From the NCBI RefSeq assembly GCF_004320525.1, contig NZ_SIHX01000003.1, forward strand, positions 62,001-126,000: DNA of 64,000 nt, read 5' to 3'. The translations under genes and the position numbers were made by a program. The notes under the pieces were generated by a model. The model was not told the origin of the DNA. It saw only the letters and a list, made by a program, of their open reading frames with translations, and did no database searches. Shown one piece after another: positions 36,110-45,415 of the stretch (its first letter is position 1; the number at the start of each line of letters is the position of its first letter). This DNA comes from Arthrobacter sp. S39. GTDB taxonomy: Bacteria > Actinomycetota > Actinomycetes > Actinomycetales > Micrococcaceae.

Positions 36110-36877
36110 ATGGATTCCCAGGAGCCGGCGGACCGGGCGGGCTTTCCGCCGGACAACAAGGATCTGCAACGCCACCTTGAAACCGAGCCGCACGAGAACG
36201 ATGTGGCCCAGCGCCTGAACTGGCTGCGCGCCGGAGTGCTGGGCGCCAACGACGGGATCGTCTCAGTGGCCGCCATAGTGGTCGGCGTCGCAGGCGCTAC
36301 GGCTGACACCGGACCCATCCTCGCCGCGGGCGCCGCCGGCCTGGTGGGCGGCGCCGTCTCCATGGCCCTGGGCGAATACGTCTCCGTGAGCAGCCAAAGC
36401 GACAGCCAGAAGGCGCTGATCGAAAAGGAACGCCGCGAGCTCGCCGAAGAGCCCGAAGAAGAACTCGCCGAGCTGGCCGCCCTCTACCAGGGCAAGGGCC
36501 TCAGCCCCGAAACAGCCCGCAAGGTGGCCGTGGAACTGACCGAACACAACGCGCTGGCGGCCCATCTTTCGGCTGAACTCAACATCGACGAGGCGGATAT
36601 TGTCAGCCCCTGGAACGCCGCCTTCGCCTCGGCAGTGGCGTTCACCATCGGTGCTGTCCTGCCAATGCTGGCCATCCTCCTGCCCCCTCAGGACATCCGC
36701 GTTCCCGTCACCTTCGGCACAGTGCTGGCAGCGCTGGCAATAACCGGCGCACTGGGGGCCGGGATCGGCGGAGGTTCCAAAATGCGCGCCGCCGCCCGGG
36801 TGGTGGTGGGCGGAGCGCTGGCCCTGGCGGCAACGTTCACCATCGGCAACCTGCTCGGCGCCAGCGGAGTCGTGTAG
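36110..36877 (+). CDS. VIT1/CCC1-family transporter
   Basis: A 255-residue membrane protein of the vacuolar iron transporter family, which moves Fe2+ or Mn2+. The N-terminal NWLRAGVLGANDGIVSVAAIVVGVAGA and the second helix with GGAVSMALGEYVSVSSQSD are the family hallmarks. A cytoplasmic helical segment with many Glu residues (EKERRELAEEPEEELAEL) could bind metal, and three C-terminal helices follow. It is co-oriented with the ferritin-like DUF4439 gene, suggesting a metal-handling pair, but this is inference. Confidence 0.9.
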   Translation: MDSQEPADRAGFPPDNKDLQRHLETEPHENDVAQRLNWLRAGVLGANDGIVSVAAIVVGVAGATADTGPILAAGAAGLVGGAVSMALGEYVSVSSQSDSQKALIEKERRELAEEPEEELAELAALYQGKGLSPETARKVAVELTEHNALAAHLSAELNIDEADIVSPWNAAFASAVAFTIGAVLPMLAILLPPQDIRVPVTFGTVLAALAITGALGAGIGGGSKMRAAARVVVGGALALAATFTIGNLLGASGVV

Positions 36878-36900
36878 CCACGTCAACTAGGGTGGAGCTG

Positions 36901-37926
36901 ATGAGCCAGCAAACCCAGGTGCCGATCCCTGCAGACCTCACCACGAGGTACAGCCGAACCAGCGCCGGCCGGGCATGGCTGGTTTCACTGCCTGCCCTCG
37001 TGACCGGCCGGATGGAGCACTGGGACCTGGCGCTTGATCTGGCTCCCGGCGCCGGTCCATGGAACGGGCATGGCGGCGTGGTGGTTCCGGTCCGCCGCAA
37101 CGATGGAACACCTGCAGCGCTGAAGGTGGCTTTTCCGCATGATGAGGCCCGGGTGGAGCGGCATGCCCTCGAGCTGTGGGACGGGCACGGCGCCGTGCGG
37201 CTGCTGGAATCCGACGCCGGAACCTGTTCCATGCTGCTGGAGCGGCTGGACGCGGACTGCTCGCTGCAGGACGTTCCCATCGGTGTTGCAGTGACGGTGT
37301 GGGGCGGGCTGGTCCGGCAGCTGAGCCTGGTCCCCGACCACCGCCCGCAGTGGCAGGAATTCGACCACATCGCCGGGCGCGCCGAGCAGTGGAGCGATGA
37401 CCTGCCGGCTGACTGGGAGCAGCTGGGCAGGCCGTTTCCGCGCTGGCTGCTCGAAGCTGCCCTGGAAGTCTGCCAGACCCGCGGCGCCGTGGGCCGCCGC
37501 TCCGCGCGCGATGTTCTGGTGCACACCGACTTCCATTACCTGAACATCCTGGCCCGTCCCGCTGGACAGGACGGATCAGGGTTCGCGGCCATCGATCCGC
37601 AGCCGATGATCGGGGAGCCCGAGTTCGCGGTGGCTCCGCTGCTGTGGAACAGGATCAAGGATCTTCCGCGCAGCGACCCGCAGGCGGGACTGCGCGAACG
37701 GTGCCGAGATTTCAGCGAAGCGGCAGGCCTGGACGCCGAAGTGGCCCGCCAGTGGGGCGTGGCCCGCGAAGTGGAGAACGCCCTGTCCTACGCCGGCCGC
37801 CCGCACCATCAAGGGGACCTGGCGCGCTCGCTGTGGGTGGCCAGCACCCTGGCCGGCCGGACCCTGGACGGGCTTCCGCCCGCGCATTCCCTCCCGGAAC
37901 CGGGACAGGCACGGCAGGCCAGCTGA
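36901..37926 (+). CDS. Aminoglycoside phosphotransferase-fold kinase
   Basis: 341 residues from the ATG at 36901 (a GTG at 36892 is also open). The APH signature HTDFHYLNILARP with catalytic Asp, and the magnesium-binding DPQPMIGEPEFAV, are both present. The N-lobe is plain (AALKVAFPHDEARVERHAL). It resembles streptomycin/hydroxyurea phosphotransferase-like proteins (APH(6) group), but the substrate cannot be told and resistance should not be assumed. It is separated from the VIT gene by 23 bp. Confidence 0.85.
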   Translation: MSQQTQVPIPADLTTRYSRTSAGRAWLVSLPALVTGRMEHWDLALDLAPGAGPWNGHGGVVVPVRRNDGTPAALKVAFPHDEARVERHALELWDGHGAVRLLESDAGTCSMLLERLDADCSLQDVPIGVAVTVWGGLVRQLSLVPDHRPQWQEFDHIAGRAEQWSDDLPADWEQLGRPFPRWLLEAALEVCQTRGAVGRRSARDVLVHTDFHYLNILARPAGQDGSGFAAIDPQPMIGEPEFAVAPLLWNRIKDLPRSDPQAGLRERCRDFSEAAGLDAEVARQWGVAREVENALSYAGRPHHQGDLARSLWVASTLAGRTLDGLPPAHSLPEPGQARQAS

Positions 37927-37931
37927 CGGAA

Positions 37932-39332
37932 TCAGCTGTTGGCTGCCCGCACGGCCGCAAAAGCCGAACTGACAGCGTCTACGGCCGTGCCGACGTCGTC
38001 CGTGTCCGTGCTCCAGTTGCTGACGGAGACCCGCAGGACGTCCCTGCCCTGCCACCGCGAACCGGACATCCATACCTTGCCGTCCTCGATGACCTTTGCC
38101 GTCACGGCCCGGGTGGTGGCGTCGTCGCCGAACGCGAGCGACACCTGCGTGTAGTCGACCAGGTTCAGCACCTCGATGCCGTCCACCGCGGCCAGGCGGC
38201 TGCCAATCTTTGAAGCGGCGTCGGCGAGGCCCCTGACCTGCGCTGCGACGCCGTCGCTGCCCAAGGCCCTGAGGGCCGCCCACACCGGCACGCCGCGGCC
38301 GCGGCGCGACAGCTCCGGCACCTTTTCGAAGGGGTCGCCCGGTCCTTCGGCGTCGTGGATCAGGTAGCTGGTGTGCTGCAGTCCCATGGCGCTGCGCAGC
38401 GCGTTGGAATCCTTGACGACGGCGATGCCGCAGTCGTAGGGGACGTTCAGGGTCTTGTGCGCGTCGGTTCCCCATGAGTCGGCGAGCTCCATGCCCCCGA
38501 CGAGGTGGGCGAGCTCGGGCACCGCGGCCGCCCACAGTCCGAAGGCCCCATCGACGTGGACCCACGCGCCATGGCGGCGCGCCACGTCGATGGCATCAGC
38601 AAACGGGTCAAACGCGCCCGAATGCAGGTTGCCGGCCTGGAGGCATACCAGGGCCGGCCCTGAGCCGGCCGAGAGCATCCGGTCCAGCTCGGCGGGGATC
38701 AGCCTCCCCTGCGCGTCCGCCGGGACCTCAGCGGGCCGGCCCAGGCCAAGGTAGCGCAGGCCAAGGTCGATCGTCTCGTGCCGCTCCTGGCCCACAAAGC
38801 ACCGGATCCGGGGACCGCCGGCCAGGCCGTCGCGGTCCAGGTTCCAGCCGGCGTCGACCATCAGGCGCCACCGGGCCGCGGCCATGGCGGTGAAGTTGGC
38901 CATGGTGGCGCCGGTGACGAAGCCGACGTCGGCATCGCCGGGCAGGTGCAGGAGCTGCAGGAGCCAGTGCCCGGCAGACTCCTCGATGGCCGCGATGGCG
39001 GGGGTGGCATGGCGCATGCCCGAGTTCTGGTCCCATGCGCTGACCAGCCAGTCGGCAGCCATTGCCGCTGGCAGGGTCCCGCCCATCACCCAGCCGAAGA
39101 AGCGGCCGGAGGGTATGGCCATCAGTCCCGGGTCCGCGTGGAGCGCCAGATAGTCCACCACGTCGGCGGCGGGCATCCCTTTCCGGGGCAGCGGTCCACC
39201 GAAGACGTCCCCCAGTTCCTGGACCGACGCCCGCGGGCCCACGTGCCGGTCCGGCAGGCTCGCCAGCCACTCCTGGGCGTGGCGGGCTGCGGCTGATAAG
39301 GCCTCGGAATACTGTCCAGCGCCTGCTGACAT
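37932..39332 (-). CDS. Pyridoxal-dependent decarboxylase (group II)
   Basis: About 466 residues from the ATG at 39332; the frame is open 33 bp further. The PLP-binding lysine lies in TDAHKTLNVPYDCG, and WVHVDGAFGLWA carries the Asp that pairs with the pyridine nitrogen. This matches the glutamate/aromatic amino acid/diaminobutyrate decarboxylase family. The substrate is not clear. It converges with the APH gene with 5 bp between stops. Confidence 0.88.
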   Translation of the reverse strand: MSAGAGQYSEALSAAARHAQEWLASLPDRHVGPRASVQELGDVFGGPLPRKGMPAADVVDYLALHADPGLMAIPSGRFFGWVMGGTLPAAMAADWLVSAWDQNSGMRHATPAIAAIEESAGHWLLQLLHLPGDADVGFVTGATMANFTAMAAARWRLMVDAGWNLDRDGLAGGPRIRCFVGQERHETIDLGLRYLGLGRPAEVPADAQGRLIPAELDRMLSAGSGPALVCLQAGNLHSGAFDPFADAIDVARRHGAWVHVDGAFGLWAAAVPELAHLVGGMELADSWGTDAHKTLNVPYDCGIAVVKDSNALRSAMGLQHTSYLIHDAEGPGDPFEKVPELSRRGRGVPVWAALRALGSDGVAAQVRGLADAASKIGSRLAAVDGIEVLNLVDYTQVSLAFGDDATTRAVTAKVIEDGKVWMSGSRWQGRDVLRVSVSNWSTDTDDVGTAVDAVSSAFAAVRAANS

Positions 39333-39380
39333 AGCAGCATGGTACGCCTCCGCGGTCCCTGCCACGAGGGCCGGAGGGTC

Positions 39381-40175
39381 CTAGGCGAAGTTCTCGGCCC
39401 AAACGTCGTAGCCGAGTTTGATGATCAGGGCGCCCACCACCACCAGGAACACGATGCGGACGAAGCGGCTCCCCTGCTTGACGGCGGTGCGGGCTCCCAG
39501 ATAGCCGCCGGCCATGTTGGCGGCGCCCAGCAGCAGGCCTACGCCCCACAGCAGCGAGCCGTGCGGCAGGAAGAACAGCAGCGCTCCGGCGTTGGTGGCC
39601 ATGTTGACGATCTTCGCCTTGGCGCTGGCCTCCAGGAAGGCATACCCCATCGCCGAGACCAGGGCGATGACCAGGAACGAGCCGGTGCCCGGGCCGATCA
39701 GGCCGTCGTAGAAACCAATCACCGCCCCGATCATGCACGCCACCACGTAATGTGTGTGCCCGTCGTGGCGCAGTACGGTGATGTCGCCCACGTTGGGCTT
39801 CAGTGCCGTAAAAAGCGCGACGGCGACCAGCGCCGCCACGATGATGGGCTTGAACACGCTGGCCGGCAGGGTGGCTGCCAGCACCGCGCCGCCGAAGCTC
39901 CCGGCCAGCGCGATCACCGCCATGGGCAGTGCCGTTTTCAGGTCCGGCTTAACCCGCCCGTAGTAGGTGACAGCACTGGTGGTGGTCCCGAAGATCGAGC
40001 CCATCTTGTTGGTGGCAAGCGCCTGGACGGGGGTGATGCCCGGCACCAGCAGCAGGGCGGGGAGCTGGATCAGTCCGCCCCCGCCCACCACCGCATCAAC
40101 CCAGCCGGCAGCGAATCCAGCCACCACAATCAGGATGAGGGTGGTGAGCTGGATCGACTCGAAACCCGAAATCAA
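39381..40175 (-). CDS. TSUP-family (TauE/SafE) membrane transporter
   Basis: A 264-residue membrane protein with about eight helices. The paired motifs GWVDAVVGGGGLIQLPALL at the N-terminus and GFYDGLIGPGTGSFLVIAL in the second half are the duplicated TauE/SafE signatures. Members export sulfite, sulfoacetate or related anions. With a sulfite-oxidase-fold enzyme elsewhere in the window (10.0 kb), a link to sulfur metabolism is possible but unproven. It follows proS by 9 bp on the same strand. Confidence 0.9.
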   Translation of the reverse strand: MISGFESIQLTTLILIVVAGFAAGWVDAVVGGGGLIQLPALLLVPGITPVQALATNKMGSIFGTTTSAVTYYGRVKPDLKTALPMAVIALAGSFGGAVLAATLPASVFKPIIVAALVAVALFTALKPNVGDITVLRHDGHTHYVVACMIGAVIGFYDGLIGPGTGSFLVIALVSAMGYAFLEASAKAKIVNMATNAGALLFFLPHGSLLWGVGLLLGAANMAGGYLGARTAVKQGSRFVRIVFLVVVGALIIKLGYDVWAENFA

Positions 40176-40184
40176 CGCCGCGGG

Positions 40185-41996
40185 TCAGCTGTTGCGGACG
40201 GCGGTGACCACGTAGTCCACCGCCTTGTCCACTGCAACGTTCTCGGCTTCGCCGCTGCGGCGGTCCTTGATCTCCACGACGCCGTCCACCAGTCCCCGGC
40301 CGACAGCCAGGATGGTGGGGACGCCCACGAGTTCGGCGTCGCCGAACTTAACGCCCGGGGATACCTTGGGACGGTCGTCGTAGATGACGTCCAGGCCTGC
40401 GGCCTCAAGATCCAGTGCCAGCTTTTCGGCTGCCGCGAAAATCTCTTCGCCCTTGCCTACAGCCACCACATGGACATCAGCCGGCGCCACGGCGCGGGGC
40501 CAGACCAGTCCCCTGTCGTCGTGGTTGGACTCGGCCAGGGCGGCGACAGCACGGGTGACGCCCACGCCGTAGGAACCCATCGTGACCACCACCTGCTTGC
40601 CGTTCTGGTCCAGGACCTTCAGCTCAAGGGCGGCGGCGTACTTGCGGCCCAGCTGGAAGATATGGCCCATCTCGATGCCGCGGGCGATCTCCAGCGGACC
40701 GGAGCCGTCCGGTGCGGGATCGCCTTCGCGGACGTCGGTGCATTCGATGACGCCGTCCCAGGTGAAGTCGCGGCCGGCCACGAGGCCGAACACGTGCTTT
40801 CCGGCCTCGTTGGCCCCCGTGACCCAGGCTGTGCCGCTGACAACGCGGGGATCAACGAGGTACAGGAGCTTGGTGGCGCTTTCGCTGCCCAGCAGGGGTT
40901 CGTCCAGCGCGAGGCCGGGGCCCAGGTAGCCCTTGACGATGAGCGGCTGCTTCTTGAGGTCGTCGTCGTTGGCTGCTTCCAGGCCGATTTCGCCGGCGAT
41001 GGGCAGGAAGGAGCCGATGTTGGCTTCGACGCGTTTCAGGTCAACGCCGCGGTCACCGGGCAGGCCGATGACCACCAGCTGGCGCTCACCGGTGGGCAGT
41101 GTGACGGCGAGGACCACGTTCTTGAGGGTGTCCGCCGCAGTCCAGGCGCCGCCGTCGGCCTCGCTGCGGGGAGCCAGTTCGTTGGATGCGGCCACCAGGG
41201 TGTCGATGGTGGGCGTATTGGGGGTATCCAGCACTTCCGCGGCCGGTGCAGCCGCGAAGTCGATGTCCGCCGGGACCACTGTGGTGACGGCTTCGACGTT
41301 GGCTGCGTAGCCGCCGGCGGACCGCACGAAGGTGTCCTCGCCGATCTCGGTGGGGTGCAGGAACTCCTCGCTCTTGGACCCGCCCATGGCGCCGGCCGTG
41401 GCGGCCACAGGGACGACTTCCAGGCCCAGCCGCTCGAAGATGCGGAGGTAGGCGCCGCGGTGCGCGGCGTAGCTCGCGTCCAGGCCGGCGTCGTCCACGT
41501 CGAAGGAGTACGAGTCCTTCATGATGAACTCGCGGCCGCGCAGCAGGCCTGCCCTGGGGCGCGCCTCGTCGCGGTACTTGTTCTGGATCTGGTAGAGGCT
41601 CAGCGGCAGGTCCTTGTACGAGGAGTACAGGTCCTTGACCAGGAGGGTGAACATTTCCTCGTGGGTGGGGGCCAGCAGGTAGTCGGCACCCTTGCGGTCC
41701 TGGAGCCGGAACAGGCCTTCGCCGTATTCGGTCCAGCGGTTGGTGGCCTCGTAGGGTTCCCGCGGCAGTAGGGCCGGGAAATGGACTTCCTGGGCGCCGA
41801 TCGCGGCCATTTCCTCGCGGATGACGGCTTCGACCTTGCGCAGCACGCTGAGCCCGAGCGGCAGCCAGGTGTAGATGCCGGGTGCCGCACGCCGGATATA
41901 GCCTGCCCGGACCAGGAGCCGGTGGCTGGCCACTTCGGCGTCGACGGGATCTTCACGCAGGGTGCGCAGGAAAAGCTGGGACAGTCTTGTGACCAC
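40185..41996 (-). CDS. proS: Prolyl-tRNA synthetase
   Basis: A 603-residue class II synthetase that charges tRNA-Pro. I start it at the GTG at 41996 (then [16 protein letters not shown]), because that is where the conserved N-terminus begins; the longer frame to 42182 includes part of a hairpin and is rejected. Motif 2-like [17 protein letters not shown] and motif 3 [15 protein letters not shown] are visible (FRDEARPR is KYRDEARPR here), plus the insertion editing domain between them. A -10-like TAGATT (42061-42066) lies upstream. Confidence 0.97.
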   Translation of the reverse strand: MVTRLSQLFLRTLREDPVDAEVASHRLLVRAGYIRRAAPGIYTWLPLGLSVLRKVEAVIREEMAAIGAQEVHFPALLPREPYEATNRWTEYGEGLFRLQDRKGADYLLAPTHEEMFTLLVKDLYSSYKDLPLSLYQIQNKYRDEARPRAGLLRGREFIMKDSYSFDVDDAGLDASYAAHRGAYLRIFERLGLEVVPVAATAGAMGGSKSEEFLHPTEIGEDTFVRSAGGYAANVEAVTTVVPADIDFAAAPAAEVLDTPNTPTIDTLVAASNELAPRSEADGGAWTAADTLKNVVLAVTLPTGERQLVVIGLPGDRGVDLKRVEANIGSFLPIAGEIGLEAANDDDLKKQPLIVKGYLGPGLALDEPLLGSESATKLLYLVDPRVVSGTAWVTGANEAGKHVFGLVAGRDFTWDGVIECTDVREGDPAPDGSGPLEIARGIEMGHIFQLGRKYAAALELKVLDQNGKQVVVTMGSYGVGVTRAVAALAESNHDDRGLVWPRAVAPADVHVVAVGKGEEIFAAAEKLALDLEAAGLDVIYDDRPKVSPGVKFGDAELVGVPTILAVGRGLVDGVVEIKDRRSGEAENVAVDKAVDYVVTAVRNS

Positions 41997-42145
41997 GGGG
42001 CGGTATCCGTTTCTGGGGAATGGCTGCTGAAAGCAGGGCCGGGCAATTCGTCTGGGTACTAATCTACCGGCAAGCTGCGCCAATGCCCGCGGGAGCGTGA
42101 GTGCCGGCATCCTCGCCGCCGGGGTCCGTGGCCGGGACAGCGAAA

Positions 42146-42212
42146 AGCCACGTCCGGTGCTGCAAAGCCCCTGGCCCCCCATTCGGGCTGGTCATTGCAA
42201 CCGGACGTGGCT
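42146..42212. repeat. Strong nested hairpin in the proS-ABC divergent gap
   Basis: The 439-bp gap between proS (41996) and the ABC gene (42436) holds this feature. AGCCACGTCCGGT (42146-42158) pairs perfectly with ACCGGACGTGGCT (42200-42212), with further inner pairs TGCAA/TTGCA and AGCCC/GGGCT. On the minus strand TTTTC follows the stem, so it looks like a terminator, yet no annotated gene ends here. It may end a small RNA, attenuate a long proS leader, or be a REP-like element. The remainder of the gap is AT-richer near 42300-42400 and contains the ABC promoter. Confidence 0.8.
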
Positions 42213-42338
42213 CTTCTTGCCGTTAACGCCGTTGATTCTGGTGAGGACTGGTGAGACCGCCCAACCACACTCCAGCGCAGCTAGATTGAACCTATGTGAT
42301 AGCCGACACGTTGACAAGGGTTTTTCCAGTCGAAGTTG

Positions 42339-42386
42339 TTGACGGCCCCGAATGGCGGGTTTAGTTTTATTTCATCATGTGGTGAA
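42339..42386 (+). promoter_or_regulatory. Promoter and likely TetR operator for the ABC operon
   Basis: TTGACG (42339-42344), 17 bp, then TAGTTT (42362-42367) resembles a sigma-A promoter. Immediately after it, TTCATCA-TG-TGGTGAA (42371-42386) is an imperfect palindrome (one mismatch) placed where a repressor would bind at the start site. The third gene of the operon encodes a TetR regulator, the likely ligand-responsive repressor. Another TTGACA occurs at 42311. Assignments are inferred from sequence. Confidence 0.5.
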
Positions 42387-42435
42387 TTAATCAATGTTTT
42401 GACCAGCATGCAGGCACCAGCGTCCGGAGGCAGTC

Positions 42436-43236
42436 ATGTCCCACTCAGCAGCAGCGGCCTTGGCAGGTTCCGGAGATGACGTGGCCGTGGCTACGAGCTC
42501 CCTGCGTGTGATCCGGGGAAAGGTACCAGTCCTCCGGGGCCTGGACTTTGCCATCCCGGCAGGCCGGATCACGGGCCTGCTGGGGCCCTCGGGTAGCGGC
42601 AAGACCACCCTGATGCGGGCCATCGTGGGAGTCCAGCGGCTGAGCTCCGGGTCCGTGACCGTGCTGGGCCTTCCGGCCGGCCATCCCTCGCTCAGGCACA
42701 GGGTGGGCTACGTGACCCAGTCCGCCAGCGTCTATCCGGACCTGACCGTGGAGGCCAATGTCCGCTACTTCGGGGCGATGCACGGGAAAGGGCGCGCCGA
42801 TGCGGCCGAGGCGATTGCCGCCGTCGGCCTTGAACAGCAGTCACGCCAAAAGACTGCCGACCTTTCCGGCGGCCAGCTCAGCCGCGTCTCGCTGGCATGT
42901 GCCCTGGTTTCGCACCCCCGGCTGCTGGTCCTCGACGAACCCACCGTGGGCCTTGACCCGGTGCTCCGGGCAGATCTCTGGGACCGCTTCAGATCCATGG
43001 CCGAGGCCGGCACAACGCTGCTGGTGTCCAGCCACGTCATGGAGGAGGCAAGCCACTGCAGCTCCCTGTTGCTGTTGCGCGAAGGCAGGCTCCTGGCCCA
43101 GCTGACGCCGGCGGAGCTCAGCAGCCGCGGCCACAGCGCTGACCTGGAGAAGGCGTTCCTGCACATCATCCGTGAGGCGGAAGGCGGGGCCACTGCCGCA
43201 GGCAGCACAACCCCGGAAAGGACGGTGCGGTCATGA
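42436..43236 (+). CDS. ABC transporter ATP-binding protein (ABC-2 exporter)
   Basis: A 266-residue ATPase. Walker A GPSGSGKTT, signature LSGGQLSRV, Walker B LLVLDEPTVGLD and the switch His in VSSHVMEEAS are all in order. GGAGG lies 5 nt before the ATG. It pairs with the permease gene (4-bp ATGA overlap), forming a DrrA/NatA-type exporter of drugs or lipids. The substrate is unknown. Confidence 0.94.
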   Translation: MSHSAAAALAGSGDDVAVATSSLRVIRGKVPVLRGLDFAIPAGRITGLLGPSGSGKTTLMRAIVGVQRLSSGSVTVLGLPAGHPSLRHRVGYVTQSASVYPDLTVEANVRYFGAMHGKGRADAAEAIAAVGLEQQSRQKTADLSGGQLSRVSLACALVSHPRLLVLDEPTVGLDPVLRADLWDRFRSMAEAGTTLLVSSHVMEEASHCSSLLLLREGRLLAQLTPAELSSRGHSADLEKAFLHIIREAEGGATAAGSTTPERTVRS

Positions 43237-43988
43237 ACCCGGTGATGATGCTCGCCACGACCCGGCGGGTACTGGACCAGTTGCGGCATGACCACCGCAG
43301 TGTTGCCCTGATCCTGGTGGTCCCGGCGCTGCTGCTGACGGCGGTGTACTTCCTGTACGAGAATGAGACGCTCCCGCCCGGCGTGCCCAGGACCTTCGAC
43401 CGGGTGGGCCTGATGATGCTGGCCATCTTCCCGTTTGTGGTGATGTTCCTGGTCACCTCCATCACCATGCTGCGGGAACGGACGTCCGGGACCCTGGAGC
43501 GGCTCCTGACCACGCCCATCCACAAGGCTGACCTGCTGTTCGGCTACGGGCTGGCGTTTTCCATCATGGCAGCCCTGCAGTCGCTGGTTGCCACGGCTGT
43601 GGCCTACTGGATCTTCGATCTTGACATCAAAGGCAGCCCTGGCCTGGTCGTCATGATCGCGGTGATCAACGCCGTCCTGGGCGTGGCGCTGGGGCTGCTG
43701 TGTTCGGCGTTCGCCAGGACTGAATTCCAGGCCGTCCAGTTCATGCCCGTGGTGGTGGTGCCACAGATTCTCCTGTGCGGGCTGTTCGTTGCCCGCGACC
43801 GGATGAATGAGGTCCTCGAATCCATTTCCAATGTCCTGCCGCTGACCTTTTCCGTGGACGCCCTGCAGGAGATTGCGGCCAACGCCGAAGCCACGGACCG
43901 GCTCTGGACAGATGCCGGCACCATGCTGGCCATCGTCCTGGGAGTACTGGTGCTGGCTTCCCTGACCCTTCGGCGGCAGACTGCATGA
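43233..43988 (+). CDS. ABC-2 type permease
   Basis: 251 residues with six hydrophobic helices and the ABC-2 signature region (RERTSGTLERLLTTPIHKADLLFGY). It overlaps the ATPase gene by 4 bp and the TetR gene by 4 bp, so the three are translated as one unit. Confidence 0.93.
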   Translation: MNPVMMLATTRRVLDQLRHDHRSVALILVVPALLLTAVYFLYENETLPPGVPRTFDRVGLMMLAIFPFVVMFLVTSITMLRERTSGTLERLLTTPIHKADLLFGYGLAFSIMAALQSLVATAVAYWIFDLDIKGSPGLVVMIAVINAVLGVALGLLCSAFARTEFQAVQFMPVVVVPQILLCGLFVARDRMNEVLESISNVLPLTFSVDALQEIAANAEATDRLWTDAGTMLAIVLGVLVLASLTLRRQTA

Positions 43989-44638
43989 GCGGCATGCAGG
44001 CGACCCGGACGCCGGGATCCGGCCGGCGGGGACGGCGTGAAGGGGCAACCGAGTCCCGGGAGCACATCCTGGCCACGGCCCGCCGGCTCTTCGCCGAGCA
44101 CGGGTTCGACGGCACCAGCCTGCGGCAGATAGCCCGGGAAGCCAGTGTTGACCCGGCCATGATCCACCACTTTTTCAAGGGCAAGGATGAGCTCTTCGCC
44201 CTGAGCGTGGCCTTGCCGGCGGACCCTGCCCAGGTGCTGGAAGGGGTGGACCAGCACGACCCCGAGCACCGTGCGGAGGCCATTGTCCGGGCAGTGCTGA
44301 AGCTGTGGGAGAGCCCGGCCCAGCACAGCCTTGTGGCGTTCATCCGCGGCACCATCGGATCCAAGGCCAAGACCTTGCTGCTGCGGGAAGTGGTGACCCG
44401 GACGGTCATCAGCCGCATCATGGCCGGCGTACCCGGCCCGCCGGAGGAAGTGGCCCTGCGGGGAAGCCTGGTGGCCACGCAGGTGGTTGGCGTGATGCTG
44501 GTCCGCTATGTGGTCAGGCTGGAGCCGCTCGCCTCGGCGTCACCGGAGGATGTGGTGCGGCTGGTAGCTCCGAACGTCCAGCGGTACCTCACCGGAGAGC
44601 TGGACCTGCCCGGAACTGCCACCGGCGCGGTCACTTGA
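43985..44638 (+). CDS. TetR/AcrR-family regulator of the exporter operon
   Basis: A 217-residue repressor-type protein. The N-terminal helix-turn-helix is clear (ILATARRLFAEHGFDGTSLRQIAREASVD, MIHHFFKGKDELF). The C-terminal ligand domain is variable and has the TetR_C pattern of exporter regulators. It is the third gene of the exporter operon, so it probably controls its own transcription via the palindrome at 42371-42386. Its 3' end overlaps the convergent lipoprotein gene by 8 bp. Confidence 0.92.
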   Translation: MSGMQATRTPGSGRRGRREGATESREHILATARRLFAEHGFDGTSLRQIAREASVDPAMIHHFFKGKDELFALSVALPADPAQVLEGVDQHDPEHRAEAIVRAVLKLWESPAQHSLVAFIRGTIGSKAKTLLLREVVTRTVISRIMAGVPGPPEEVALRGSLVATQVVGVMLVRYVVRLEPLASASPEDVVRLVAPNVQRYLTGELDLPGTATGAVT

Positions 44639-45374
44639 GCTGGGAGGCAGCCGAGTCGAGCAGTGCACCTGCCCGTGAAACGGCGTCGGCCTCACTGGAA
44701 CCGCCTGAAGCCACCGCCGTGAGCAGCACGGCGCCCTGCACCGTCTGGGCAGTGATGAGGGACTGCGCGGTTCCATCGGGCAGCTTCGTATCGGTGCGGT
44801 ATGCCACGGTGTCGGGGACTGTTCCGGCGCCATCAACCAGGGTCACGGAGACGGCAATAGCCAGGCCCGGGGCAGTCATGGTCATATTGGCGCACTTCTC
44901 CAGCTGCGGTCCCTGGTCCGCGACTGCCACAAGGGCGGTTTTCTCCAAGCCTGCGGTGAGCGACAATGCCGTGACTGCCCCGGAGGCTGCATCAATGCTC
45001 TGCCCCATCGCCATGACGGCCCCATCCACTGTGGGCACCACGCTGGCCGCGGCAAGGGTCTGGCACTCGGCCGGCTCCACCTCAACTGACGAGAGCAGCG
45101 CTTTGGTCTGCTCCAAAGTACCGGCCAGGTCGGAGCTGGCCATTACTGACAGCTTCCTGCCCTGGGAATCCTGCAACTGCCCGATGATGGCGGACAAGTC
45201 CTCGACCGAATACGTTTTGGCTGCCGGAACAGCGGAAGGCGTAGGGGTGGGTGCAGGCGTTGGGGTTTCCGCTGCGGGAGAGTCAGCCGCAGGAGGTTCG
45301 GCGGGACTGGCACAGGCGGAAAGCGCCGTGGCGATAATGACGGCCGTACCGAAGGCGCCGAGCACAGAATTCAT
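44631..45374 (-). CDS. Lipoprotein of unknown function
   Basis: 247 residues. A signal peptide with lipobox LSAC (Cys at about residue 21) is followed by a Pro/Ala/Thr-rich spacer and a globular domain of roughly 190 residues with two cysteines (EPAECQTL and LEKCANM), perhaps a disulfide. It should be anchored on the outer face of the membrane. No family was recognised. It is convergent with the TetR gene. Confidence 0.72.
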   Translation of the reverse strand: MNSVLGAFGTAVIIATALSACASPAEPPAADSPAAETPTPAPTPTPSAVPAAKTYSVEDLSAIIGQLQDSQGRKLSVMASSDLAGTLEQTKALLSSVEVEPAECQTLAAASVVPTVDGAVMAMGQSIDAASGAVTALSLTAGLEKTALVAVADQGPQLEKCANMTMTAPGLAIAVSVTLVDGAGTVPDTVAYRTDTKLPDGTAQSLITAQTVQGAVLLTAVASGGSSEADAVSRAGALLDSAASQLK

Positions 45375-45415
45375 TTATGTCCCCCAATATTGAGCATTCC
45401 GCAGGCAATCGCCAG

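Noticed and set aside
36901..37926. Aminoglycoside resistance gene
   Set aside because: The APH fold is clear but such kinases are widespread housekeeping or unknown-function proteins; there is no evidence of resistance or transfer.
39339..41771. 810-codon plus-strand open frame
   Set aside because: It is antisense to the TSUP transporter and proS, both clearly coding. Its translation is His/Gly/Gln-rich with no domain, typical of a high-GC shadow frame.
42213..42310. tRNA-like GGTTCAATC T-loop on the minus strand upstream of proS
   Set aside because: The flanking bases cannot form the 5-bp T stem or an acceptor stem, and there is no anticodon arm.
42765..44048. 427-codon minus-strand open frame
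   Set aside because: Antisense to the ABC exporter genes, rich in Gln/His/Arg as expected for a shadow.
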